DNA from: Riptortus pedestris
Lineage: Eukaryota; Arthropoda; Insecta; Hemiptera; Alydidae
DNA: 64,000 nucleotides
Reading direction: 5' to 3'
NCBI GenBank assembly: GCA_019009955.1
Contig: CM032231.1
Location: forward strand, 110,535,001 to 110,599,000
Position numbers and translations under genes: made by a program. Every line of letters starts with the position of its first letter. The stretch's first letter is position 1. Below are positions 10,987-21,120 of this stretch, piece after piece. The notes beneath the pieces were generated by a model that searched no databases, had not been told where the DNA came from, and saw only the letters and a list, made by a program, of their open reading frames with translations.

Positions 10987-11152
10987 GTGTTAAACAAAAA
11001 TTGCAACGGCTAGACCCGTAACAGAGACAATTGAACGGACCTCCTTTTCTTCATCTATTAGATAGGATACATGGACATTCGAGGAAATTCTTCGAAAATC
11101 GCGTGATGTTTTCGATCTTAATAGCTGATTTCCCTTATGGGAAACCTGCTTA
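10987..11152 (-). mobile_element. Family A copy, 5' part
   Basis: Resumes the copy split at 10393: acaaaaattgcaacggctag, then a family A block without any (TA)n, ending at a changed palindrome (gatttcccttatgggaaacc). The microsatellite is reduced to almost nothing here. Confidence 0.75.
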
Positions 11153-11211
11153 AGTATTTAAACCAAACTTTCCTTAAAAGTACAATTTGGAAAATATTCT
11201 ATTAAAAAAAA

Positions 11212-12036
11212 AAGTCCGTCACTCAGGGGCTGCGTAAACTAAGCAGATTTCCCATGTGAAGTTTTACAATACAGAAATCTGCATACTGGTAACAAACACC
11301 ACCGTGATAAAATACAAACGGTAATGAGAAATCTTTCAGTTAATTAAAATAAATTCCCAACTGAAACGGCTTCTGAATTGTTAGAATAATTTATATTTTA
11401 ATAACTCAAATTTCTGTAGTTCAAGAACTAAAAAAGGGGGGGGGGCGGATGAACAGAACATATTTGCATAAATCTCACAAAGTAACGAAGTTAAGGTAAG
11501 GTTAGAAACGACAGGTAAGGTTAGAAGGGCTTCCACCTGAGCCGAGCGGTTACGAAAATGGCCGAACTAATCCGAACTATAACCGACCACGTGTCCCAGA
11601 GACTTCATAAAAATGCAAATATCTCGGTTAATATTCAAGATACAGAATAAATGTATATCACAATATTTATAGTAAATTTAATTTTCAATAAGATTGGTTC
11701 TATACAGTTTTTCGATCCGATGCATAATAACGGAGATATTGTGAATTTTCGAAAATTCCCCCTCTAACCCCCCCCCCCTCCCTCTAGTCCGATTTCAGCC
11801 ATTAACGAACTTGATCTGTCTTTTTACATAAAACGGTTAAATATCAGTTTCGTAACGATCAAACAAAAATTGCCACCGCTAGAGCGTTAACAGACAAATA
11901 TATATATTTATAATTTTGAACGGACCTCATTTTCGTCATCTCCTGGGTAGGATTGATGGACATTTGAAGAAAATTTTCGAAAATCGCGTCATGAGTACGA
12001 CCACCAATAGCTGATTTCCCTTAGGGGAAATCTGCT
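11212..12036 (-). mobile_element. Family A Helentron-like element, complete copy (825 bp)
   Basis: Both termini are present: the hairpin CGCAGCCCCTGAGTGACGGACTT at one end is nearly intact (one stem mismatch) and the 5' end AGCAGATTTCCCC is at 12036. It contains the type I tail with the GGCCGTT block, a C-run on the plus strand at about 11768 (G-run in element sense) and a short (TA)n. Its 5' end sits 14 bp from the family D unit at 12050, mirroring the arrangement at 14604-14617. Confidence 0.9.
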
Positions 12037-12049
12037 AAAATATTGAACC

Positions 12050-12515
12050 AGTTGATACTAGATTGCTACTAACTTGCATATTACCCAATCCCATGATAAA
12101 TACCCAAACTCCTTTTTAAACGAAGTGAGTTAATGAAATGATTAGAATAATTAAAAAAAACAACAAAAAAACAGTTATTGATACAGCTAAAGTGATAATG
12201 AACTCCCCTAGCTGTCTGACAATCAACAGATTACGTACGTAGGTGTTTTTGTTTTATCTATTTTAAAAAATCTTCTAGACCCCAATTCCCTTCAGCTTGG
12301 ATTTGTGTATTATATTTCCTCTTCGAAAACTAAAATATATCTTTGGCATGGACAAGGAATGTATGTTTGTATCCGTTCGGAAGTCCACGCATTCCAAGGA
12401 TACTTTCACAATGGTCTCTTTGTTTCCTCGAATCAAAGCATATATTGACCAATGCCGGGATAAGAAATAAAAATTGCTTTTCTTTCCTCAATATATGGTC
12501 CTTCATTTAGAATGT
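12050..12515 (-). repeat. Family D unit, copy 1 (inverted partner of 14123-14604)
   Basis: About 465 bp match the reverse complement of 14123-14604 closely, for example cttcagcttggatttgtgta here against tacacaaatccaagctgaag there. Copy 2 has a 76-codon frame (14132-14362); in this copy an extra T in a T-run breaks the frame. No known protein family is recognised. The function and class of the unit are unknown. Confidence 0.8.
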
Positions 12516-12841
12516 AAACTAGTCAATATTATTCATTAGTTTTCTTTTTTTTTGTGGGGGAGGGGGAGTTTCGGGGGGGGGGTATTTTTCACTATCGTAG
12601 CTTTTATTAAAGGCCAGAGAGAGACACAGAGAATAAAGAGAGAAAATTAGTTTTCCCGCTGACGAATATTGGAGTGACTATTCTTATGAATAGGAAATAT
12701 TATCCATTCCTCTTTTATTCAATAATAAAAGTTTTTTTTTACCTTTTTAAAGCCAAATTTTTTTCTATCCCAGTTGGTTGGTTATAAAGGTTTTCATTTA
12801 TTTAATTTTTAGTTTAGTGGATAAGAAAGTTGGGCTCATTT

Positions 12842-12930
12842 TAGCAGATATTTCTTAAGGGAATCAGCTAGTCAGGTTGTAATCATGAAGCTATTTTCAA
12901 AACATGTTCATCGAACTCATACAAACACAC

Positions 12931-12962
<32 letters not shown>

Positions 12963-13177
12963 TTTTCCTGTTCCCACTCCAACAATGTTTGTTTGATCAT
13001 TAACAAACTCAATATATGAGCGCTTCTTGTAAAAATAATCATTAGGTTTGTTGACTGTTGAAATCGGACAGGGAAAGAGGGGGTTTAGGGGGGGGAGAGA
13101 ATTGAAAATTCAAAATATCTGAGTTGCTATGAATCCGATTAAAAAATGTTATATAATCTATCTTGATGCAAATTCTG
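12842..13177 (+). mobile_element. Family A copy with (CA)n in place of (TA)n
   Basis: Starts AGCAGATATTTCTTAAGGG and keeps the order of family A blocks, but the microsatellite position (12928-12958) is occupied by (CA)n rather than (TA)n. It then holds tgtttgatcattaacaaact and a strong G-run (gagggggtttagggggggga, about 13076-13095). The 3' part is cut off by the next copy at 13182. Confidence 0.85.
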
Positions 13178-13181
13178 GTGT

Positions 13182-13290
13182 AGCAGATTTCCCTTAAGGG
13201 AAAACGGCTATTGAGGTTGTACTCATGACGGAATTTTCGAAATTTTTAGTAGATGACGAAAATGAGGCCGTTTCAAAAACTGTATATATT

Positions 13291-13329
<39 letters not shown>

Positions 13330-13796
13330 TTTATATATATATTATCTATCTATCTATCTATCTTATCTATATATTTGTCTGTTACCGCTCTAGCGGTCGC
13401 AATTTTTGTTTGATCGTTACCAAACTCAATATTTAGTCGTTTTATGTAAAAAGAAAGATCAAGTTCGTTAACGGCTGAAATCGGGCCAGAGGGAGGGGGG
13501 GATTTATAGGGGAGGATTTTCGAATAATCGAAATATCTCCGTTACTATACGTCGGAGCGATAAATTGTACAGAATCAATCTTATTGCAATCTAAATTTGC
13601 AATTTACAATAAATATTGTTATATACATTTATTCTCTATCTTGAATATTAACCGAGATATTTGCATTTTTATTAAATCTAGGCGGCTAACGGACCGTTCG
13701 GCCGTTCCCTTAAATGCTCGACTCTCGTGAAATTTCTCTGTTGTAAAACTTCACGTGGGAAATCTGCTTAGCTTACGCAGCCCCTGCGTGACTAAT
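13182..13796 (+). mobile_element. Family A copy with compound TA/ATCT microsatellite
   Basis: Starts AGCAGATTTCCCTTAAGGG. The microsatellite is (TA)n at about 13288-13326 followed by (ATCT)n at 13344-13370. The G-rich core, type I tail (cggccgttcccttaa) and terminal hairpin ACGCAGCCCCTGCGT are present; the final GACGGACTT reads GACTAATTT. About 615 bp. Confidence 0.9.
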
Positions 13797-13975
13797 TTGT
13801 GATTTATAATTGTTGTTATATAAAGATATTCTGTTACTGGAATATTAACCGAGGTTTTTGCATTTTTTAGTTTTCTGCCGCCAGAAAATTTCCATCAATC
13901 CTACCGAGGAGATAACGAAAATAAAGTCCGTTCAAAATTATATATATATATATATTTGTCTATTACCGCTGTAGC
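13797..13975 (+). mobile_element. Family A mosaic: tail II start joined to a 5' block
   Basis: Directly after the terminus at 13796 comes further family A sequence (ctggaatattaaccgaggtt, then ttttagttttctgccgcc), joined abruptly to the middle of a 5' block (atcaatcctaccgaggaga), a short (TA)n and GCTGTAGCG. This is two partial copies fused without termini. Confidence 0.65.
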
Positions 13976-14063
13976 GTATATGACTCGGATCAAAAATTAC
14001 TGTTTTATACATTTTCTGTTAGTTCAAATATTTGGCGAGTGAGTTTTTAGTAAGTTCTTGTTA

Positions 14064-14122
14064 GCAGATTTCAGCTTGGGTTTGTAAGGGAAATAAGCTA
14101 TTGAGGTCGTACTCATGACGCG
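14064..14122 (+). mobile_element. Family A 5' end fragment with split palindrome
   Basis: Begins AGCAGATTTCAGC and continues through a 5' block to catgacgcga. The palindrome is split by a short insertion (agcttgggtttgt). It abuts the family D unit at 14123. Confidence 0.75.
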
Positions 14123-14604
14123 ACATTCTAAATGAAGGATCACATATTGAGGAAAGAAAAGCAATTTTATTTCTTATCCCGGCATTGGTCAATATATGCT
14201 TTGATTCGAGGAAACAAAGAGACCATTGTGAAGGTATTCTTGGAATGCGTGGACTTCCGAACGGATACAAACATACATTCCTTGTCCATGCCAAAGATAT
14301 ATTTTAGTTTTCGAAGAGGAAATATAATACACAAATCCAAGCTGAAGGGAATTGGGGTCTAGAAGATTTTTTAAAATAGATAAAACAAAAACACCTACGT
14401 ACGTAAACTATTGACTGTCAGACAGCTAGGGGAGCTCATTATCACTTTAGCTGTATCAATAATTGTTTTTTTTTATTTTTTTTTTTTTTTTGTTTTTTTA
14501 AATTATTCTAATCGTTTCATTAACTCACTTCGTTTAAAAAGGAGTTTGGGTATTTATCATGGGATTGGGTAATATGCAATTTAGTAGCAATCTAGTATCA
14601 ACTG
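14123..14604 (+). repeat. Family D unit, copy 2
   Basis: Inverted partner of 12050-12515. The plus frame at 14132-14362 (76 codons, starting MKDHILRKEKQFYFLS) is the longest in the unit, with no recognised motif. Differences from copy 1 include a longer T-rich run at about 14465-14495. Its outer edge lies 12 bp from a family A 5' end at 14617. Confidence 0.8.
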
Positions 14605-14616
14605 TTTAAATCATTT

Positions 14617-14731
14617 AGCAGATTTCACTTAAATGAAATCAGCGATTGGTGGGCTTACTCATTACGCGATGTTCGAAAATTTTCTTCAAATGTCCATCGA
14701 TCCTACCAGGAGATGATGAAAATGATGTCCG

Positions 14732-14781
<50 letters not shown>

Positions 14782-15037
14782 TTGATCTATACATTTATTC
14801 TCTATCTTGAATATTAACCGAGATATTTGCATTTGGATTCTGTTCGTGATCGGCAGGGGTCGGCTATGTTCGGGACGTTCCGCCGAGAGCTCTGGCGGCC
14901 GTTTCCATAACTACTCGGCTCTCTTGAATAGGTTTAGAGATACCTGATTACTACAGGTGTTATTGGGCAGATTTATCTACTGTATAACTTAACGTGGGAA
15001 ATCTGCTTAGTTTACGCAGCCCCTGCGTGACGGACTT
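14617..15037 (+). mobile_element. Family A copy, internally deleted (421 bp)
   Basis: Both termini are present: AGCAGATTTCACTTAAATG at the start and ACGCAGCCCCTGCGT plus GACGGACTT at the end. The (TA)n (about 14741-14777) jumps directly to the ctatacatttattctctatc block, so the region with the G-run and the gcggtcgc block is deleted. Confidence 0.9.
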
Positions 15038-15049
15038 ATTTATTATTTC

Positions 15050-15181
15050 AGTAAACCCCACTTCCGCTCATTCAATTTTTAATGAGAAGTAGTGAATATA
15101 TTTTGAGACGAAATGAGTAGTATGTCATACTAACACGGGCGAAATTTGCTTAGTTTGCGCAGCCCCTGAGTAACAGACTTT
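15050..15181 (+). mobile_element. Family A tail II fragment with a second 3' terminus
   Basis: Twelve bp after the complete terminus at 15037 comes a second, separate tail (cagtaaaccccacttccgct) ending in GCGCAGCCCCTGAGT and AACAGACTT. Both termini have the same orientation. Confidence 0.7.
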
Positions 15182-15495
15182 CTAGCTGGAGAATAGGCAT
15201 TCTAAAAGTAAGAATGAATTTGAATTACCTATATTTAAGTTGGGGGAAAAAAAGAGATTTTTAAAGGAAATAAAAAAACGAAATATCGTATTGCGTTCAT
15301 ACAGAGAGGATTCTTTGTTTGTCTTTCGGAGCGTAAAATGATTCCAACAAAGAATATTTCAGTTGCATATTTCATTTAAATTTAAGATCATAAGATTAAT
15401 CTTTAATATTTACTTTTTATTACTACTATTTTTATTATTTGTTTGACTGCACAGTACTAACAGGTTGTCAGTGTGATATTACAAATACCCTTTTC

Positions 15496-15590
15496 AGCAA
15501 ATTTCCCTTAAGGGAAATCAGCTATTCAGGTCTTACTCAAGTTGTGATTTTCGAAACTTTTCCACAAATGACGATTTGTCTTACCCAGAA

Positions 15591-15648
<58 letters not shown>

Positions 15649-15925
15649 TAATTATTTGCCTATTATCGCTCTAGCCGTCGCAATTTTTGTTTGATAGTTA
15701 CTAAACAAGATGTGAAACTAATAGCTTAAATCTGACTTGTGGGTTTCTAAAATTCTTAATATTTCCATTATTATGCGTCAGATCGAAATATTGTATAGAA
15801 CCAATCTTATCGCTAATGTAATTTTCTATACATTTTGTTATGTACGTTAACCTTCATTATTAACAAAGATATTTGCATTAGTTAGTTTTCAGCTTTTAGT
15901 AAGCTCCAACTCATGTCATATTAAC
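15496..15925 (+). mobile_element. Family A copy, 3' truncated
   Basis: Starts AGCAAATTTCCCTTAAGGG, has a long pure (TA)n (about 15592-15646), the gctctagccgtcgcaatttt block and a tail II start (tttcagcttttagtaagctc). The G-rich core is lost and the terminal hairpin is absent. 15182-15495 upstream shows nothing recognisable. Confidence 0.85.
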
Positions 15926-16094
15926 AAAATTTTTGTATGTATTTCATTGAGAAAATTGCATTCTGCGTTTAAATGCATTTGGTAATGAGTGATATGTACA
16001 ATTCAATAGTCCCTCCATCACTCTCGACAGAAGCTACACCCCTTCACCAGAATGAGAGGAGCAGCCTCTCCCTGCCTGACAAGGGAGTCGAGAG

Positions 16095-16433
16095 CTAAGG
16101 AGGAATGGCACTTGATAAGAAAATAGCCACTGCTATCTCTTCACTTCTATAGGAGATCTCTGGGCCATTAGTCTCTTGAGGGGAATATGGATGAGTGGTA
16201 CTGGAAAGGGCTAGGACTTCTGTATTAGGATGATTGGACAGCCTGCTGTGGAATTTTCTGAATCTTAAGGGAATTAGGTCGTTTACAAATGTTATATTCA
16301 GATCTTTATGAAAGGTGTGGTTTGTAACATAATATGGAGCATCTACTATGGTGCGCAGGACTTGGATTGGAAAGTCTGGATGCGTCTGATCTTCGAAGGA
16401 AATATTAACAATGACTGATATATCATGAACCAC
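16095..16433 (-). pseudogene. Jockey-like LINE reverse transcriptase C-terminus
   Basis: The 112-codon minus frame ends normally. It contains FPIQVLRTIVDAPYYVTNHT followed by FHKDLNI and later FHSRLSNHPN. This is the C-terminal signature of jockey-type non-LTR retrotransposons: [QK]xKVLRxIxxAPWYVxNxTLHxDLxIPxV, then a Y/F-x-x-R-L-x-x-HPN block. The ATG at 16433 is internal chance; the true protein would begin kilobases upstream, so this is a 5'-truncated copy. The GC-richer 15990-16094 downstream is its likely 3' UTR. The family match is strong; the clade name is inferred. Confidence 0.8.
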
Positions 16434-16557
16434 TTTATTCCAAGATTTTCATTGAACTTTTACTTGTGAAACACATGAAAATACGTTATGGTGATGATGA
16501 CGTTACCAATTAGGATTTCTTATTAGAACCAATCTTAAATGTTAATTTGATTTTTAC

Positions 16558-16643
16558 CGTCGTACTCAAGACGCGATTTTCGAAAAAATTTCTTCAAATG
16601 TCCATCGATCCTACCCATGAGATAACGAAAATGAGGTCCGTTC

Positions 16644-16705
<62 letters not shown>

Positions 16706-17377
16706 CTGTTAACGCTCTAGCGGTCGCAATTTTTGTTTGATCGTTACGAAACTCGATATTTAACCGTTTTATGTAAAAGGACAGATCAAGTTCGTTAATG
16801 GCTGAAATCGGACTAGAGGGAGGGGGGGGTTAGAGGGGGGATTTTCGAAAATTCAAAATATCTCCGTTATTATGCATCGGATCGAAAAATTGTATAGATC
16901 CAATCTTATTGCAAATTAAATTTACTATAAATATTGTTTTATACATGTATTCTATATCTTCGAATATTAACCGAGATATTTGCATTTTTATGAAGTCTGT
17001 GGTCGGGTATAGTTCGGATTAGGTCGGCCGTTTTCGTAACTTCTCGGCTCAGGTGGAAGCTTCTTCTAACCTTACCTGTCGTTTCTAACCTTACCTTACC
17101 TTCGTTACTTTGTGAGATTTATGCAAATACGTTCTGTTCATCCGCCCCCCCTTCTTTAGTTCTTGGACTATTAAAATTTGAAAATATTAAAATATAAATT
17201 ATTCTTACAATTCAGAAGCCGTTTCAGTTGGGAATTTATTTTAATTAACTGAAAGATTTCTCATTACCGTTTGTATTTAATCACGGTGGTGTTGTGTTAC
17301 CAGTATGCAGATTTCTCTATTGTATAACTTCACATGGGAAATCTGCTTAGTTTACGCAGCCCCTGCGAGACGGACTT
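16558..17377 (+). mobile_element. Family A copy, nearly full length, long (TA)n
   Basis: The first 40 bp, including the palindrome, are missing: sequence begins gtcgtactcaagacgcga. The rest is complete: a roughly 50-bp (TA)n at 16650-16700, GCTCTAGCGGTCGCAATTTT, a strong G-run, the type I tail with the gttctgttcatccgcccccc segment, a penultimate hairpin (GCAGATTTC ... GGAAATCTGC) and the terminal hairpin ACGCAGCCCCTGCGA plus GACGGACTT. A useful reference for the 3' half. Confidence 0.9.
16816..16840 (+). other. G-quadruplex-prone G-run in family A core
   Basis: Three G-tracts of 3, 8 and 6 bases lie within 25 bp (gagggaggggggggttagag, then gggggg). Enough guanines are present for four G3 runs. 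The same G-rich block recurs at the same place in most family A copies. Confidence 0.6.
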
Positions 17378-17396
17378 TTTTCATGTCTAAACATCA

Positions 17397-17510
17397 CGTT
17401 TGTTACTGGTTGAAATAGGATTTGGAATGGTGGGAGTTTAGAAGAAATTTCCAAATATCTCCGTTCCTATGAGCCGGATCAAAACATGTAAGAGAAACAA
17501 TCATGTTGAA
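17397..17510 (+). mobile_element. Family A core fragment
   Basis: A piece of the core (tgttactggttgaaatagga, aaatatctccgttcctatga) without either terminus, lying between the copy ending at 17377 and the one beginning at 17548. Confidence 0.65.
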
Positions 17511-17547
17511 CTATCGTTGTTCTACAATTGTTGTGCAATGCTTTTTT

Positions 17548-17690
17548 AGCAGATTTAACTTAGGGGAAATCAGTCATGGAGGACGTACTCATGACGTGAT
17601 TTTTGAAATTTTTCTACAAACGTCCATCGATTCTACCTTAGAGATGACCAAAATGAGGTTCGTTCAAAATTGTATATCTATCTATCTTTC

Positions 17691-17726
<36 letters not shown>
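17548..17726 (+). mobile_element. Family A copy, 5' part, split by a Helitron
   Basis: Starts AGCAGATTTAACTTAGGGG. Its microsatellite is (TATC)n rather than (TA)n (about 17672-17720) and is broken by the Helitron starting at 17727. The copy resumes at 18980. Confidence 0.85.
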
Positions 17727-18914
17727 CTAGCTCAGATACCCATCCCAGTGTTTAGGGTTAATACCCGTCGTTTCTGTGGATTTGTTAATAATACAATTAA
17801 TTTTTTATGTAAGATTTCACTATCCTCCATATTGTAATATTTCCCGTTTCCTGTGTATTATGCATAGATTTAAATTATTAAGGACAAAATATTATAATTT
17901 GAATTAATTTTTACAGGGAACGTACCTGGTAGTTCATATTGAAAAAAATTATTGAGCAAATGTCTCTAAATAACATAATAAACAACTTTTGTTATGTGCA
18001 TATATGCCGAAACCCCAATGGGAAACGAAATATCGCTATTTTTAATTTCAGGCCTCCCTTATAACCCCCACTCCTGTCCGTCCCTAGAAATGTTAGTATG
18101 ACTTATTATAAGGAAGACGTTAGTGCTAATTCACATAGCGAGTGTTTTATTTAGTTAGGTTGAGCCTTTTTTGCAAAATAAAATTTGTTTACTCTCGCTA
18201 TAATTTTTAGCGTATAACGCCTTTATACTTCAGTATACGACGATAGTGTATATAACAATTTTTTTTCTAAATAACAAAATAAACAACTTTTGTTATGTGC
18301 ATACTTGTCGAAACCCCGATAGGAAACGAAATATCACTATATTTAATTTCAGGCCGCCCTTATAACCCCCACTCCTGCCAGTCCCTAGAAGTGTTAGTAT
18401 GGCTTATTATAAGGAAGGCGTTAGTGCTAATTCAGATACCGAGTTTGGTTTAGTTTCGTTTGAGTTTTTTGTTCCAAATAAAATTGTTGACTTCCGCAGT
18501 AGTTTTAACGTATTACTCATTTTTACTTTGGTATACGACAAAAGTTTTTATAGCAAAAGTTACTGCAAATAACAAAATAAACAACTTTTGTTATGTGCAT
18601 AATTGACGAAAATGCATTAGGAAACGAAATATTGCTATTTTTAATTTCAGCTCTCCCTTATAACTGTCACTCCTGTTCGTCTCAGAGAAAATTATCATAG
18701 CCTAAAGTCTAATTTAGGTCAGTAGTAATATACATACCAAGTTTCATAAAATTCGGTTCAGCCGTTTATGCGTGAACAGGTAACAAACAAACAAACAAAT
18801 AAACAAACAAACAGACACCAAAGACACAAAATGCAGTTATGGTGTCTATGACATGTGAAACGAAAAGTTATCGTGAAATTTCGCGAAAAAAATCAATGTA
18901 CAGACAGAGGTTAC

Positions 18915-18920
<6 letters not shown>
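17727..18920 (-). mobile_element. Family B non-autonomous Helitron inside family A
   Basis: Minus orientation: the 3' end CTAG is at 17727-17730, though the usual GC hairpin is deleted (ctcagatacccatcccagtg follows directly). Inside are three tandem modules of about 300 bp, each with AACAACTTTTGTTATGTGCA and a paired ACAAAAGTT arm, and near the 5' end a (CAAA)n tract at 18780-18815 and cattttgtgtctttggtgtc-type sequence. The 5' end is lost in the TA array. Confidence 0.85.
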
Positions 18921-18979
<59 letters not shown>

Positions 18980-18980
<1 letters not shown>

Positions 18981-19455
18981 CTCGAAATATCTCCGTTACT
19001 ATACGTTGGATCGTAACAACGTATAAAACTAGTCTTATTACAAATTAAATGTACTATAAATATTGTTATATGTATTTATTGTCTATCTTGAATATTAACC
19101 GTGATATTTGCATTTTTCAGTTTTCCGCCTTCAGCAAACCCCCATTTAAATAACAGTACTAAATATTGTAAATATTTTTCAATAAAACTAATATATTATA
19201 TTCAGATACAATTCAGTAATGTCTAGAACATTTCCATCTATCTATAGCTCTGCAAATTTGGCTGACCAGATTCTTTACAATTCTTTCCGTTGTAGATTAT
19301 TAACCTGTAAATTGACTGAACAATATCCCATTACAGTTTGAATTTGTTCACTTAATATTCATGGTGGTATTGTGCTGCCAGTATATGTGTTTATCTATTG
19401 TTATACTTCAGGAGGGAAATCTGCTTATTTTACGCAGCCCCTGCGTGACGAAATT
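18980..19455 (+). mobile_element. Family A copy, 3' part, after the Helitron
   Basis: Continues the copy begun at 17548 from aactcgaaatatctccgtta through a tail to ACGCAGCCCCTGCGT and GACGAAATT. The segment from GCTCTAGCGGTC to the G-run is missing at the junction, so the insertion or later decay removed it. Confidence 0.8.
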
Positions 19456-19709
19456 TTAGTACTCAAGTTTTAAGCGATTTAGTCGTGCTTTCTTGAAGAC
19501 AGTAACTCCGAAATATGATGTGATTACATCACAAAGGCATCATGACAGCAAGTGCTTAATTTCATAGCCCCATTAATTTAAGACTTTAATCCTGGTTACT
19601 GGATATACTGAATAATTCTTTAAATCCGTTTAGTTACCGTGCATACTACATTTATGGGAATACGAAATACATATCTCCGGAATATGCTGGATGGTAGAGG
19701 AACCAAGTA

Positions 19710-20488
19710 ATAAGGATCAATAAGAAGGCCAAGTCCTCTACTGTTTTTTAATATTATGCAGAGTGCACTTTCGGAGTCAACGCTCCATCCTCAGTGCCAT
19801 GCTAAACAAAACACAACCTCGAGTTAATTTTAACATTCATAGCTTGGCAAAAGGCAAAATAAACAACAGTCCCCATAAAAAACAAACACAAAAATCAAAG
19901 AGTACAAAACAATAGCAAATCTTAAAACTAGTCAACTAATAAAAATAGAAAATCTAATAACTAGTCAACTACTAAAAATTAAAGTCAAAACAATAGAAAA
20001 TCTAATAACAAGTCAACTAATAAAAGTTAAAGAAGCAAACAATAGTAAGCATATGTCAAAACTAAAAACTATAAATAAAATTAAAAAAACTAAAAAACCT
20101 ACACAAATTACAGATGTATCTGGAAAACATATCACAGTGGGTGGGAACCTCTGAAAAACCACCCAGAGGAACTGTAAGAGACATCAATTAAACAAAAACC
20201 CCCATACTAATAATAGAGAGGAGAATGTCGGAGGTACCTGATTAAAGGCTGCGTTGCTGGACCACGACCTCCGGGCGAACGTGAACCTCTGTCCCCGTAG
20301 AGAAGACAGGAGCCCCCAGATTCACCGACATTTCCGCATCCTGCCCGCCTCCTCCTTCTTATCAATATTCCGATCTCCATTCGCCTGTCTGTGTTGACGG
20401 GGCCCTGTCTTCTCTACGGGGACAGAGGTTAAGGAAACAACTTCTCAAAGGAAACAGTAGAGGACTTGGCCTTCTTATTGATCCTTAT
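19710..20488 (-). mobile_element. Penelope-like retroelement remnant with nested inverted repeats
   Basis: A perfect 37-bp inverted repeat bounds the unit (19710-19746 and 20452-20488; ataaggatcaataagaaggc ...). A second perfect 27-bp inverted repeat lies inside (20284-20310 and 20404-20430). Near the left arm on the minus strand is CTGAGGATGGAG ... CTCCGAAAGTGC, the hammerhead-like signature common in Penelope-like elements. Penelope copies are often flanked by terminal inverted repeats of about this size. No reverse transcriptase or GIY-YIG reading frame survives. Inverted repeats are certain; the family call is inference. Confidence 0.5.
19765..19797 (-). ncRNA. Hammerhead-ribozyme-like motif
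   Basis: On the minus strand: GCA, CTGAGGA (core CUGANGA), one T, a GGAG/CTCC stem with a 6-nt loop, GAAA (core), then GTGC, which can pair with the opening GCAC. This matches the conserved core of the short hammerheads described in Penelope-like elements. The cleavage-site strand of stem I is not resolved, so self-cleavage is unproven. Confidence 0.4.
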
Positions 20489-20857
20489 CTTACGAAATAC
20501 ATAATTTTTTAACTCAGTTGAACTGTGTAATTAGTTATTTTGCTACCAAATGTCTGAGGACTATTGTTCTCCATATCTTCAATAGTCCTACGCTGTTATG
20601 TCATGTTCTCTCTGTGTTGTCAAACCTTTCAACATTCCCTGAAATGTGTTTGTCAGAGAGGCTACCAGGAACCGCAGCTGATTTGATAATAGTGCCATAA
20701 CTCTCTAGTTTGATTGGGGGTGAGTAGTTGGATGGCTTCCTCTTGGCCAATTAACTGGATGGGCCGATTTATAGATCGGGGAGCGGCATTCTCAATCATC
20801 TTCAGTAGCGGAAGCAACCGTCTTGAGGTTCTTAGTAAACGTTGTGAATAATAAAAC

Positions 20858-21118
20858 TACCCATAACGCAGGGGCTGCGCTAACTAAGGAGATTTCCCAC
20901 GTGTTTGAATTTACCTCAAAACTTAAAAGTTCAAGGAGAACAATACTTATTTGGTATTTAGGCTTCAAATAATGTGCTTCATAATATAACACCTTACTGT
21001 TAATATGACATGAGTAGGAGTTATGGTTTACTCAAGACCGAAAACTAAAAAGTGCAAATATCTCGATTAATAATCAAGATAGAGCAAAGACGTACATATA
21101 ATTTTTCGATCCGACTTA
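20858..21118 (-). mobile_element. Family A copy, 3' part, split by mariner
   Basis: Starts with a worn terminus (cccataacgcaggggctgcg), then the tail II (tatttaggcttcaaataatg, ctcaagaccgaaaactaaaa) and the start of the core (atttttcgatccgacttata), where the mariner is inserted. The copy resumes at 22345. Confidence 0.85.
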
Positions 21119-21120
21119 TA

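Noticed and set aside
14132..14362. 76-codon frame in family D as a conserved small gene
   Set aside because: The inverted copy at 12050-12515 has a frameshift in the same frame and no known domain is present, so conservation of coding is not supported.
15439..15651. Frames ending in long Ile-Tyr runs, here and at many other sites
   Set aside because: They are translated (TA)n within family A copies and carry no protein motif.
17672..17720. Possible CRISPR-like regular repeats
   Set aside because: These are tetranucleotide microsatellites; no spacer-separated repeats exist anywhere in the window and the genome is eukaryotic.
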